Part shown: positions 19,894 through 30,600 of the stretch, piece by piece
Layout: each line of letters opens with the position of its first letter
How positions within the stretch are numbered: the first letter of the stretch is position 1
DNA from: Chamaea fasciata
Taxonomy: Eukaryota; Chordata; Aves; Passeriformes; Sylviidae
NCBI GenBank assembly: GCA_029207755.1
Contig: JARCOQ010000086.1
Span: 300,362-364,361 of the forward strand
Length of the DNA: 64,000 bases
Direction: 5' to 3'
Translations under genes and position numbers: made by a program
The notes under the pieces: model-generated
What the model saw: only the letters and a program-made list of their open reading frames with translations
The model's database searches: none
Told to the model about the DNA's origin: nothing

Positions 19894-20660
19894 GTAGGAA
19901 TTTCTGTGAATTTTCAAGGATTTTGGCAGTTCTAGGGGGTCGTGGGATTTTTGGGAATTTTGGAGGGATTTTTTTTCATTTTGGGGGACGTCTTGTGTAT
20001 TTTGAGGGGATTTTTGAGGTATTTTTAGGACTTTGGGGTGGTGTTTTTGCATTTTTAGAGTGTTTTCTGTTGCTGTTTGCGGGCTTTGGGGAATATGTTG
20101 GGAATTTTGAGAAATCTGAGGAGTTGGGGGATTTTTAGATAATTTTGGAGATTTTTTGGGGAGTTTGGGGGATTTTTTAAATATTTCTGGACATTTTTAG
20201 GGTTTGGGGTTTTTTTATTTATTTTATTTTCTGGGTGATTTTTATTGGTGTTTAGGGAAATTTTTGGACATTTTTTGGAATTTGGGAAATTCTGGGTAGT
20301 CTGGGAAATTTTGGGAATATTACTGGAATTTTTGGAGGCATTTTCTGGGTTTTTTTCTTTTTTGAGCTATTTTGAGGCTTTTTTCAGTTTGTTTTTTTTC
20401 TATAGTTTTCCTTTTGTATGCAATTTTGGGGGGATTTTTTTTTTAATTTTTTGGGAATTCTGTGTCTCCGGGCGCTCCCCCATCCTGCGGCATTTTGGGC
20501 AATTTTCTGTCACTCTTGGGTCATTTTTGGTCACGCTTTGGGTCATTTTCAGCCGTATTTTGTAATTTCAGTGGCATTTCTAGTCAGTTTTGGGTCATTT
20601 GGGGGCCATTTTGTGGCCATGTTCTGTCACTTTTCGGGCATTTTTGGTCTCTTTAGGGGC
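19894..20660. repeat. G/T-rich degenerate repeat (ttttgggg type)
   Basis: Irregular copies of ttttggggaattttg and related words, with long T runs. Open frames rich in Phe and Gly result from composition only. Confidence 0.65.
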
Positions 20661-20689
20661 GTTTTTGGTGCGGTTCGAGCCCTTTTTTG

Positions 20690-21330
20690 CCGGTCTCAGT
20701 CCCGGTCTCCGGGCGGTGCCGGTCCCGGTGCCGGTCCCGGTGCCGCTCTTGGTCCCGGAGCGCTCCCGGCGCCAATCTCGTTCTCAGTCCCCGTCCCTGG
20801 GCGGTGCCAGTCTCGGGGCTGGTTCCGCTGCCGCTCTCGGTCCCGGTCTCGGTCCCAGGCCCGGAGATTTTAGGCGGGTTTGGCTAATTTTAGGCCAAAC
20901 TGGGCAGGTTTAGGGTGGATTTTCGGCCCCTTTGGATGATTTTAGGCCAAATCTGGTGGGTTTTCGGGTGGGCTTTAGGTACATTTCATTGATTTTAAGC
21001 CAAACCAGGTCTTTTCAGGGTTGATTTTACGCCCTTTTTAGGAGTTTTAAGGGGATTTTTTGCCATTTTGTGTGGATTTAAACCAGTCGGGGCAATTTTA
21101 GACGATATTGGTTGGTTTTAGACCCCTTTAGATGATTTTATCCCCAACGGGCTGATTTTAGACCGAACCCTGTGGCTATAGGGTGGCTTTTAGTGCCCTT
21201 TGGGTGATTTTAGGCCACTTTGTGGGGATTGCAGGCCTCTTAGGGTGATTTGAGGCCAAACCTGATCCGTGTTAGGGTGGATTTTAGGCTCTTTTGGAGA
21301 AATTTAGGCGCATTTTGGTGATTTTAAGCG
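20690..21330. repeat. Second hexamer repeat plus gattttaggccaaa repeat
   Basis: 20690-20870 repeats the GGTNNC hexamer family of 18100-18690. From 20870 to 21330, degenerate copies of gattttaggccaaac...gggttttagg recur about every 40-60 bp. A single related phrase follows the first hexamer block at 18675-18725, so the order of blocks is duplicated. Confidence 0.7.
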
Positions 21331-21359
21331 AACCCGGGCGGTTTTAGGACCGCGGGTCG

Positions 21360-21640
21360 CCTTCGCCCCGACTCTTTCCCCTCACGATTCCCGCCCTGTC
21401 CTTGACCCCGCCCCTTTCCCGTCCCAGTTCCCGCCCTTTCCTTGGCCCCGCCCTCCCAGTCCGGAGTCAGGCACGGGGGAGGAGGAGGAGGAGGGAGGGA
21501 GGAAGAGGCGCAGCGGCGGCAGGAGCGGGAGGAGAAGACGAGGGGAGGGAGCGGCGGCTCCAGCGCTCCCTGAACTGGCGGCACCGCCGGGATCATCGCC
21601 CCCATCCCGCAGGTGCCCGGGGAGGGGGAGCTCGCCCCAA
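21360..21640 (+). promoter_or_regulatory. Second CpG promoter-like block
   Basis: GC boxes (gaccccgcccc, ggccccgccc) with surrounding text close to 18739-18860, followed by a purine-rich ggaggaggaggag stretch and a CpG-rich segment ending cccgcag/gtgccc that could be a first-exon donor. No coding exon is recognised behind it. It may be the duplicated RAB4B promoter or the promoter of another gene. Confidence 0.4.
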
Positions 21641-23890
21641 ATATCCCGGGGGGTCCCTGGGTTTGGGGTTTGTTGGGGGGATGTTTGGAGCTCGCGGGGA
21701 TCCAAAGCCGAGCAGCAGATGCCCCTCGGGGGGACATCGGGCGCTCCCCGGGAGGTGTTTTTGGGGTGTCCCGGTGTCGGCAGAGCCCCGGCGGTGGCGG
21801 GGGGACACGGGTTTGGGGAGCCCGGGAGAGCCGCCGCTTCCCTGAGCGGGAGCCCAGAGAGAGGAGAGCCCAGAACCGCAAAGCGGGGACCCCGAGAGGG
21901 GGGGGACCCCTGGGATTGCCGGGACCCCGTTAGGGGCTGGAGGGGCGGGATGGCCGGGAAGGGGGTTCGGGAGTCGCGGTGCTGGAAGTGGCTGCTCCCG
22001 GTGTAAGCCCAGTCACTCCCAGTATCCGTAGGTGGGGAGACAGAAGAGGGGGGAGCTTTAAGGGTTCCTGGGACTCCCAGCAGCCCGGGGAGGGTGGGGA
22101 CTGAATAGATGAGGGACCCCAATAAAAGTGTGACCCCCCAACAGCGTGGACAGGGGGGAACCAGTTTGGGCCTTGGAGCTGCAGGTGGACACAGGCAGCT
22201 GCTTCTGCTCCCTCTGTGTGTCCCCGTGTTCAGCAGTGCTGCTCCATCAGTCTGTGCCCAGCAACGGGGAAAAGCCTCAGCCCTGCAGGGCCAGCGGGAA
22301 GGGAGCTGCTCCATACAGGAACAGGGAACAAAGGAAACACATTCTTTAGGATGTGTTTTCTGTTAAAAAAAAAAAAAAAGGATGAAAAAAAAAGAGAAAA
22401 GAGAAAACCGGAAAAAATACAAAAGATAAAAACTGCCCCAAAACCGTGTAGTTAAAAGTCTTCCATAAGTGTGGATTAAAAAGATGTAAGTGATGTTTTG
22501 AAATGAGAACTCAGTTGCTTTGTAAATGTGCTCATGGCAAGGATTCATCAGCTGCATTCTTTTGCAGATGTTGGAATTATTTCCTAATATGAAGTAAATT
22601 TAAACTTAAAGCAATAGGAAATTGAAAGATGGATTGTGCACAACTGCATCTTGAGTGTAAAAATTTGGCAGTTTGAAACTTGGAGCAAAAGTGTTGCAAA
22701 TGAAAGTTTTAAATCCCAATGGATTGTGTGACAGCAGTTTTTCCTATACTATGTGTTGCAGCCCAAGGATTTCATCAGTGGGGTGGTGGGTGCTTTTAGC
22801 TTTGTCCTGTGCCACTCTGGGATGTCATGAAACAGGACTTCACCTGCCACCAGCCCGCGTTTCCCTCTGCCACCCCAGCTCCGTGGACCTTGTGTCCCCC
22901 AAAGCAGACACAAAGTTTTCCTGCTGCTCTCCCTTTGCACAAATCCACAGAGAGCTGGGATTGTTCCAAGTCTTGTGTCTCCATTGTGCCACATTCCTAA
23001 AGAACCAGCAGCCCATCCCGATGAATACAGCGAGTTACACTGATGGTTGTCAGCTCCATTTCCTGCCTAGAAATCCTGAAACTGCTTCTAAATGCTGCTC
23101 TCCTCAGCTCTTAGACACCTACTCACACAAAGCTGGGAAAAAATCCCCTGGCTTCCGGCTTACAAGTGAGCCAAAGTTAGAGCTCTGTGGAAAATCTCTA
23201 TCCATCCCTATCCTTTTAATACATCTGTATGTGAGGTGTGCATGGATGTGTCTTGTATAGAAAGGAAGGAGTGCACAAGCACCGTGCCTGACACTTTCCC
23301 TCTCTGTGTTCATTCCATACCCGTGGGTACAAAGACATTATGGAAACCCTGGCGCAGACAGAGCCTTCTGTGCATGGATACAGAGACATCCAAGAGCCCC
23401 TTGGTCATCCTGCTGGAAGGACGACAAAAAGGGAGTGGGAACTCAGCAGTGAGGAGAGCTGAGGGCTGGAGAGCAGCTCTGAATGACACTAAAATGTCTC
23501 TGGGCCACTGAGACATTGCTACTCTTCAGCCAGTGCCAGTCCCTAAGCCTGGGACTCAGTCTTCCTCATGCTGAGGGGCACCAAGAAAGGCAACAGTGTG
23601 ATGGAGACTGGCATGGGCTGGGAACTCACTGGGGAAAAATAGAGAGCATTGTGAAGGAAAAGGCAGGTGGAGGACAGAACTGTTCAGAGAAGAGCTGAGC
23701 TACAGCTTGAGCAAGCTTAAAAATGTCATTTGGGGCCATCCCAGATTGATTTCATTTCAGAAGGTATTGAAGAAGTTTATTTTTTGGGCGGTATCATGTT
23801 TTCTCTTGGAGATGTACACTGCAAACTTGAGCCGCATTGCCAAAATGCTCAAGGCAAGTCTCTGCTGCAGGGCACACCGTTTCTTCTTTG
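21641..23890. other. No recognised gene; GC-rich then AT-richer unique sequence
   Basis: Up to about 22160 the sequence is CpG-rich, with an AATAAA at about 22121 that could be a polyadenylation signal. From 22360 there are A-rich runs, then unremarkable unique DNA. Several open frames of 60-195 codons show no family resemblance and no splice framing that I can support. Confidence 0.5.
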
Positions 23891-23899
23891 GCTGATTCC

Positions 23900-26800
23900 G
23901 GCCCGGTGCTGAGCCCAGCAGAGCCCTGGCAGAGCCCAGAGCAGCCTCAGCACCCGCAGAGCCCGGCTGCAAGGACAGAAACCAGAAACCGCCCGTCAGC
24001 TGAAGGCTCCTGTGCCCTTGTCCCAGCCGCCCGCGGTGCCCAGGCCACGCTGGCCGTGCTCAGGGCTGAGCCCAAAGCTGCCCATCATTGCTGGCAGGAC
24101 GTGTGCCCAGCCTGCAGCCAGCCACGGCGCATCCAGCCCTCAGCAGCTGCCCAGAGCAAGATGCTCCTGTGCTGGCTGCCATCTCCCAAAAGCTCTTACC
24201 CCACCTGTGCCAAGAAGACGGGGACCCACCTCACGCCATCCGCCGCTGGAAGAAAAGCTGCTCCCAAACCACGTCCTCAGCCTTCTCCAAGGGCGCGGCC
24301 CATCCACGCCACAGCTGGTCCCAAGCACTTCCCAATCCAGACTGGACACCACCTAGAACACTTCCTTTAGAAAAACAAACAACCAATTAACAGACAATAA
24401 GGGGAAACAAGGGAAAAGGTAAAAGATGTGATCTCTGTCAGGGGCTTGAGGAAGGGCCAATTCTGACATACTTGGGAAAAACCCACCCACCAGTGAGGGA
24501 AGCCCATGCTTTCACTCTTCCCCCCTGCACTGCCCCCCAAAATAATGGTGATCCCAAAGCAAACAAGGGCAGTGGAGCAGCCCAAGCCCTTCCTTGCCTG
24601 CAAAGCAAAGCAGCCCATGGACAGGCTCTGGAGTCCCACCTCTGCTCCCACCTGGGGGGTTTGTTTGTGTCGGGCTGGCTGCCCCAGCCCCAGCCCAGGG
24701 CACGGTGGGTGGTGGGGGCTGTTGGCAGGGCCAGGAGCCAACTCCCATTTCGTAACCACCCCAGCCTGTGCCCCCAGCCCTGCCAAAAAGCAGCTTGGCA
24801 GCCCACTGAACAATCAGTTGGACCTGCCCCAGCAAAGAGAGGAACCTGTGGTTCCTGGACAGGCCGTGCAATGCCCAAATCTGGGAGCATCCCCCTGTGC
24901 GTGGACTCATCTGCAAATTGGCTGTGGAGCCTGGCTTTGAAGAAGGTGCCAGAATCGAAGTCAATCATCTTCACCTTTGTGGTGGCCAGGTCCCAGAAGA
25001 GGTTTTCATCCTTGATGTTGTCCTCGCTGTCTCCAGCAGCAGCAGCCCCACCTTTTCCAGCTTCTCCAGGGGCTCCTTCTCGTTCCCTGGGGGTGAGACC
25101 AGGCTCTCAGGGCTCTGCCCAGGGCCCCAGCTGTCAGTGAACCAGGACAAGCAAAACCAGCCTGGATGGCAGCCACCAGTGCTGGGCAGAGCAGCTCGGC
25201 TCCAGCACGAGGGCTGCCTGTGCCCATCCCATGAGCCCTGCGCAGTGACACAGGCAGGACAAAAAGTCTGGGTTGCTCTGCTTCTGATCGCCGAGGCATG
25301 TGTGCAGCTGCAACTTACCAGGGCCCTGCATCAAAGTGTGCCTGTGGCTCGCTCCCTTCTTCTATGGCAGGTGAGTATCCTGCATCCAAGGATCACAGAA
25401 CAGGTCTTCTAATGAGGGCCTGTCCAAGGAGTGCACTGATAAACACCACCTGATCAGATCTTGGCAATCTGGGGAGAGAAACCAGAAGCCGCCAGTCAGT
25501 TGGAGAAAGCTCCTGTCCCACTATTCCCATGCCCAGGCCATGCTGCATGTGCTCAGAGCTGGGCCTAAACTTTCCCACCAATTCCCTGTTTTGGAGGAGA
25601 TCAGGAGAGCAGGACATGTGCCACCTCCTCAGCAGCTGCCAAAGCAGGATGCTCACAAGCCAACTGCTGTTTCCCAGCACCGGTATTCCCCCCGTGCCCA
25701 GAGATGAGCATCCACCTTGAGAGAGCCGTTGTGGCAGGGAGAGCTGATGGCCCCAGCTGATCTTCTGACCCCTCCTGAAAGGGTGTCTTCCACAGACCAT
25801 CTGGTGCAGCAGGATGCCCAGGGACCAGATGGTAGCTGGCTCGCCATAGTACCAGCCACAGTGGGTCCATTCCGGGGGGCTGTAGGATGGTGTTCCTATG
25901 GAATACAGATGGAGTTCATCAGGGGGATGCTGCTGCTCCCAGAGCCTGGCCCCAGCATCCCTGGGCATGCGGGGGCTGCACCAGTGGCACGTGGGGTGAC
26001 CTGCTGCTCTCTCACCAGCACCAGTGACTTGTTTACAAACTCAGGGTTGGAAAAAAAGCTACTAGTGTCGGAAGGGGGCAGCGGAAGCCGTGGCAAGGCC
26101 TGGCCATGACATCCAAAGGAAAAACCCACCCAGCGCCGGGGAAAAACCATGCCCTCATCCTCCCTGCCTGCATTGCCCCAAAAAACATTATGAAGCCAGG
26201 GCAAATAAGGCAGGCAGAGCAGCCCAAGCCCATTCTTGCCTGCACATCAAACGGGCTGCTGCACTGCTTCTAGCCCCCGCTTCTCTGCTACTCTCACCCA
26301 CAGGTGTTTTTGTTGAGCTGCCTGCCCCAACCCCAGCGCCAGTCCTGGGCAGAGTGGCTGGCAAAGGCTGCCAGCAGGGCTGGAAGCTGGCCCCCCACAC
26401 ACCCCTGCTCAAAAGCCACTTGGCTGAAGACTCAGTGCTGTGTCTGGCAGCAAAAGGGAGAGTCCCTGCTGCCACACCCAGGCTGGGCCATGAGATGCTG
26501 GGACCGGGAGCACACCCCTGCGTGGGCTCACCTGCAAACTGAGTGTATGCTGTCTTTTGCAGGTAGGTGCCACAGCCAAAGTCAATCAATTTGGCCTGCC
26601 CGGTAGCCAGGTCAACCAAGATGTTCTGGGGTTTGATGTCCCTGTGCAGGACCCCGCAGCTGGTGCAGTGCCGCACGGCTTCCAGGACCTGGCGGAACAG
26701 CTCCCGCGCCACCTCCTCGGACAGGAACCTCCGTGCCCGAATGAAATGCTGGAGGTCCTGACACCGCTCCGGGCGCTCCAGCACCATCACGATGTCGTTG

Positions 26801-27000
26801 GAGAGCTCCACCCACTCCAGCAGCTGGACCACACCAGGGAAGCCAGTGGAGACCCTGTCCAGCAGCACGATCTCCAGCGGTGCGCTGGTGCCGTTGGGCT
26901 GTGGGAGGACCACGATGCCGTCAGTGGGGCTGAGGCCCTGCCAGGGGTGGGGAAGCGCTCACCCTGCCCGGGATGTTCTGCACCCTCCAGTGGCCGCACG
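23900..27000. repeat. Tandem segmental duplication of a PIM-like kinase locus
   Basis: Two adjacent copies of the same non-coding and coding order. aaccagaaaccgcccgtcagct near 23980 pairs with aaccagaagccgccagtcagtt near 25481. A cagctgcc...gcaagatgctc stretch at 24143 pairs with 25638. An intron stretch starting acccaccca pairs 24481 with 26122. The exon-3 remnants at 24911-25086 and 26532-26898 correspond. Offsets run from about 1.5 to 1.65 kb. The left copy is decayed and the right copy intact. Confidence 0.8.
24911..25086 (-). pseudogene. PIM-like kinase remnant (exon 3 with internal deletion)
   Basis: Between an acceptor-like cacccccag (minus strand) and a damaged donor (gcag followed by ATGAG where the intact copy has GTGAG), 176 bp remain of an exon that is 367 bp in the neighbouring gene. 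It starts with an EPLEKLEK-like helix end, then jumps to NLFWDLATTKVKMIDFDSGT, where PIM kinases have the catalytic-loop end and the DFG segment. The HRD region is deleted, DFG reads DFD, and the two parts are in different frames. Exon 4 and exon 5 equivalents are not seen. It is a dead tandem copy. Confidence 0.75.
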
Positions 27001-27799
27001 CCCGCTCTCCCTTGAGGCGTCCTGGCGGATTCCACCCTGCCGGGCCTCGGCTCGTCCCCGCCCGGCACGCCCCGGCTTCTCCCGCTGGCCCCCGCTCACT
27101 CACCAGCTCTCCCCAGTGCCGGACGCGGTTCCGTGGCACCCTTTTGATGGCCACCTGCAAGGCAAGGGGAGCAGCGGGCTGAGCTCACCGCCCGCCCTGC
27201 CCAGCCCCATCCTCTTCCTCCTCCTCCGCCCTTCTCCTCCTCCTCCTGCACCCCCTCCTCCTGCGCCCGCCGCTCACCGGGGCGCCATCCGAAAGCCGCG
27301 TCGCCGCGAAGACAGTTCCGAAGTCGCCGCGCCCCAGCAGCGAACCCAGCCGGTACAGCTCCTGGAGGCCCCGCTGCGCCTTCCCTGCCGGTGAGACGCG
27401 GCTGTCAGCGCTCGGCCTGGGGCCAGGAACGGCCCCTGAGCGCCCCTCAACCACCCCAGGCCGGGCATCCCCAGGCGTTCGCTCCTGGGAAGGCGACACT
27501 GGCGGCTCGGGGCCGGCGGCCGCGCTGGCCAGCGGCGGAGCTCGGGCCGGGGAAGGCGCAGCGCAGGCGGCGGGAGCGGCCGCGCCGCGTGTGTCCGCGG
27601 GGCCCGGGAGGGGCCGGGGCCGGGCTCGGAACAGGCGGAGGCAAAGCGCGGCGATACTGTCCCTGGCCCAGGCACCGATCCCCGCCCAGCACCGCCATCG
27701 CCAGGACAGCCGGAGGCGGGCGGAGGCGAGAGCGCGGTGGGAGGCCCGGGGGCGGGGACGGGGCAGCCCCGCCCGGGGCCGGGGGCGGGCCGGGGGCAT
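25362..27799 (-). CDS. PIM-like serine/threonine kinase, intact, five exons
   Basis: Exons on the minus strand: 27799-27278, 27154-27104, 26898-26532, 25895-25716, 25468-25362 (522, 51, 367, 180 and 107 bp), all with GT donors and AG acceptors and compatible phases. They join to a 408-residue frame ending at TAG 25362-25364. An Arg/Pro/Ala-rich N-terminus (about 140 residues) precedes the kinase domain: glycine loop [16 protein letters not shown] lysine, LEIVLLD helix [24 protein letters not shown], and the C-lobe ending [18 protein letters not shown] kinases are constitutively active growth and survival kinases without a regulatory subunit. Songbirds are known to carry many PIM copies. The exact paralogue (PIM1- or PIM3-like) is not assigned. 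The start was chosen at the ATG opening the MPPARPRP stretch. Confidence 0.88.
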
Positions 27800-27937
27800 G
27801 GCCCGGCCCTGCAGGGGAGAGGGACACTGGGAGAGGAGGGGGACACCGGGACAGGGAGACTGGGAGCGGGTGTGGGACTGCAGGAGAGGGAGAGGAGAAG
27901 CAGGAGGGAGTCGCAAGAGGAGCTTTTTTTTTTTTGC

Positions 27938-28028
27938 TGCTGCTGCTGCTGCTGCTGCCACTGCTGCCGCTGCTGCCGCTGCTGCCGCTGCTGCCGCTGC
28001 TGCCGCTGCTGCCGCTGCTGCCGCTGCA
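27938..28028. repeat. GCTGCC hexanucleotide / GCT trinucleotide repeat upstream of PIM-like gene
   Basis: About seven GCT units followed by about eleven GCTGCC-type units on the plus strand, reading GGCAGC on the gene's strand. The tract lies 140-230 bp upstream of the chosen start codon, in the probable 5' leader or promoter. An in-frame upstream run encodes poly-Ala in one frame, which I do not treat as coding. Confidence 0.85.
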
Positions 28029-28600
28029 ACTGAAGCCCCGGGGCCGTTTTTCCCCGGGGCCGTTTGTCCGTTGCCCGCTCAGCGCCACGCCGAGCCCCGT
28101 GCGCCCCGGGGGCAGCCCCTGAGCCTTCCAAACACGGGAACTTTGCCCCGTTGAGCCAAGACCCAGAGCCTTGACTCCTGCACTGTGGCAGAGCAATCCC
28201 CTTGGCCGCTGCTGTGCATTGTCCCTGCTGAGGGTCACACACTGTCAGAGAACATTCCTTGAATGCAGAATTCGTACCTGGCCCAAGCACTGCACTTGCG
28301 TCTCCAGCATTGCTTTCCAAGAAAAACGGGGGTAGGCAAATTGTGTGTAGCTCATGGTATTTTACAGCGTCCAAAACTTGCCAAGTCATGGATCTTAGAG
28401 GTGAGATCCATTTGTAGTTAATGAGATGGAGAAGTAGTGCAAAATGGAAAAGGGGAGCATAGAAATAAATAGAGAAAACCATCTTGGATTGGTTCTTTCC
28501 ATTTTTGTTTCATTTTTTAAAAGCTGTTTCAGCTTTCCCAGAATCTTCTCCACAGTCCTGTCTGCTCTTTCCAAGAACCCTTCCTGGAGAACGAGCTGCA
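28029..28600. other. No recognised feature between PIM-like gene and CR1
   Basis: CpG-rich to about 28130, consistent with the far end of the PIM-like gene's promoter island, then ordinary unique DNA. No coding family is recognised. Confidence 0.45.
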
Positions 28601-29500
28601 GCTTCTGTCACTAAATGTCCTACCAACGGCAGCAAGTTTGTGAAGGAAAATAAAAAATGGTTTTACAAATATATTACGGCAAAAGGAAGGCTAAAAACCG
28701 ACCTTTGTTCTCTGCTGGATGTGGGAGGGAACTTAGGAACTGCAGATGAGGAGATGGCAGAAGTGCTTAATGCCTTCTTTGCCTCAGTCTTTAGTGGGAA
28801 TATGGCTTGTGCTCAGGACAGCTGCCCTCCTGGGCTGGTAGATGGTGTCAGGGAATAGAATGGTGCCCCTGTTATCCAGGAGGAGGCAGCCAGAGAACTG
28901 CTGAGCCAAATGGATGTTCACAGATCTGTGGGCCCAAGTGGGATCCACCACAGGGTGATGAGGGAGCTGGCAGATGAGCTTGTGAAGCCGCTCTCCATCA
29001 TTTACCAACAGTCCTGGCTCACTGGTGAGGTTCCGGAGGACCGGAAACTGGCCAATGTGACAGCCATTCACACAAAGGGTGGGAAGGAGGAACTGGTAAT
29101 TAGAGGCCAGTTAGCCTGACCTCAGTACCCGGTAAGGTCACGGAGCAGTTTATATTGAGTGTCATCATGCAGCACCTACAGGACGGCCCGGGGATCAGAG
29201 CCAGCCAGCACGGGTTTAGGAGGGGCAGGTGTTGTTTGACCAACCTGCCTCTTCTATGAACAGGCGACCTGCGTGGTGGATGTGGGAGAGGCTTTGGATG
29301 TTGTCTGTTTGGACTTCAGCAAGGCCTTTGACACTGTCTCCCACAGCACACTCCTGGGAAAGCCGGCGGCCCACGGCTTGGACAGGAGCACTCTTTGCTG
29401 GGGAGGCAAAGGCAGAGGGTGGTGGGGAATGGCGCCGCATCCAGCTGGCAGCCGGTCACCAGTGGTGTTCCTCAGGGGTCTGTTCCTCGGGGCTCCTGGA
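28600..29500 (+). mobile_element. CR1-type LINE fragment, reverse-transcriptase part
   Basis: Translation in the plus sense gives the expected order of CR1 ORF2: a pre-RT segment with TADEEMAEVLNAFFASVFSG, an in-frame stop at 28857-28859, VGPSGIHHRVMRELAD, PLSIIYQQSWLTGEVPEDRK, ANVTAIHTK, then, after frame changes, VVDVGEALDVVCLDFSKAFDTVSHSTLL and a SGVPQGSV block. The YADD-type catalytic box and the 3' end are absent, and the match stops near 29490. CR1 is the main avian LINE, and this copy is dead. Confidence 0.85.
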
Positions 29501-30400
29501 CTCAGCCCCAAATCCACCTGATAAAAAACCACCGAAATCCCTGCGGAGCTCTTGGTCTTCCTTCAGTTGTCTTCAAGTCTCCACGGCTTGTGCAGCTGCT
29601 TGGAATCAGTTCGGAATTCCCTTAAGGAGGAAGATATCAAGGCGCACCTCGTGATTTTTGGTTTTTTAATTGCAGGAGTATTTTTTTTATTTTTCATTTC
29701 ATTGAAGAGTTGACTGAAGCGTTCTTTAGGTGATCTTGGTGCTGAATGTCTCCTTAGGAGTTCTGAGCACAGCGAAGAATGAGCCCCTTGCAGGCTGACC
29801 CTGTTTGGACAACCTGCTTCTCACCCAACCTCACCACGTGTGACATCACCCACCTTGGACTGCGCTCCCAAAACATCAAAGAAAATTCAGCATTTTTTTA
29901 TAAAAACAAACTTATGTAAATAATAAAATTAGAAATTTAATTTTTTTATAATAACATTTTTCTATATTTTATTAGCCAATTTTTATATTGACATTAAAAA
30001 ATCAATACATTTTTAGCAACGAAGAAAGTTATTGGTCATTGGTTCTAAGTAACACACTTCCCTTCATGAATTGATTGACCACTACTGGCTATTGATTTCT
30101 TCTTCTTCATGCTGATTTGCTCTATTTTTAGTCCTTTTGTCATCTTCTTTAGCATTTTCTCCGACAGGGTAAAAGGGGCAACTTTGGGGTTCATGGAGAC
30201 ATTTCTGGGGCACATTTGGGGCAGGGAATTTGGAGAGAACTTGAGGGTCTGGAGGACACATTTGGGAAGCGGGTGGACACTTGGAGGGGCACTTAGGGAT
30301 TCTGTCGGACAATTCAAGGTCCAGGGGGGCACTTGGAGGTCAGGGAGGGGAATCCGGGGCCCTTCGGGGTCCGGGCGGGCACCTGGGGGGCTCTGAGGGG
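29501..30400. other. No gene recognised; AT-rich then G-rich sequence
   Basis: 29640-30060 is strongly AT-rich with many TTTTT and ATAAA words. 30160-30400 becomes G-rich, with irregular acttggagg and ggggcac phrases. No supported exon. Confidence 0.45.
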
Positions 30401-30414
30401 ACTCTCTGGGGCGC

Positions 30415-30600
30415 GGGGGATGATGGGAGTTGTAGGCGCGGGTAGAACAGGGTTGAACGGCGCCGCGGAGCATCACGGGAGGTCGAGGCGCAGCTCCAAT
30501 GGCTGTCGGCGGGGCGCGGGGCATGATGGGAGATGGAGTCACGGCTGGAGTAGCGCTCCGAGTGCGCCGCGGAGCATGCTGGGAGCTGTAGTCCCGGAAG
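30415..30600 (-). promoter_or_regulatory. Four spaced ZNF143-like promoter motifs
   Basis: The fourth site (30574-30597) reads gcatgctgggagctgtagtc, the reverse complement of the ZNF143/SBS consensus ACTACAnnTCCCAGCATGC. Related weaker sites lie at about 30419-30435 (gatgatgggagttgtag), 30470-30485 (gcatcacgggaggtcg) and 30521-30540 (gcatgatgggagatggagtc). Spacing is about 51-53 bp in a CpG-rich stretch with gccgcggag boxes. ZNF143 binds such sites at promoters of housekeeping genes. No first exon is identified next to it. Confidence 0.6.

Noticed and set aside
24438..25140. Plus- and minus-strand frames of 150-220 codons over the left PIM copy
   Set aside because: Only the short minus-strand stretch at 24911-25086 has kinase similarity. 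The rest is intron sequence shared with the right copy.
27391..28482. Long Ala-, Gly/Ser- or Arg-rich frames over the GCTGCC repeat
   Set aside because: They combine repeat translation with the antisense or alternative frames of the PIM-like first exon. The kinase frame with matching splice phases explains the region.
29229..29654. An independent host gene at 29.2-29.65 kb
   Set aside because: The frame contains the CR1 reverse-transcriptase FSKAFDTVSH and SGVPQGSV motifs in shifted frames, so it is LINE sequence.
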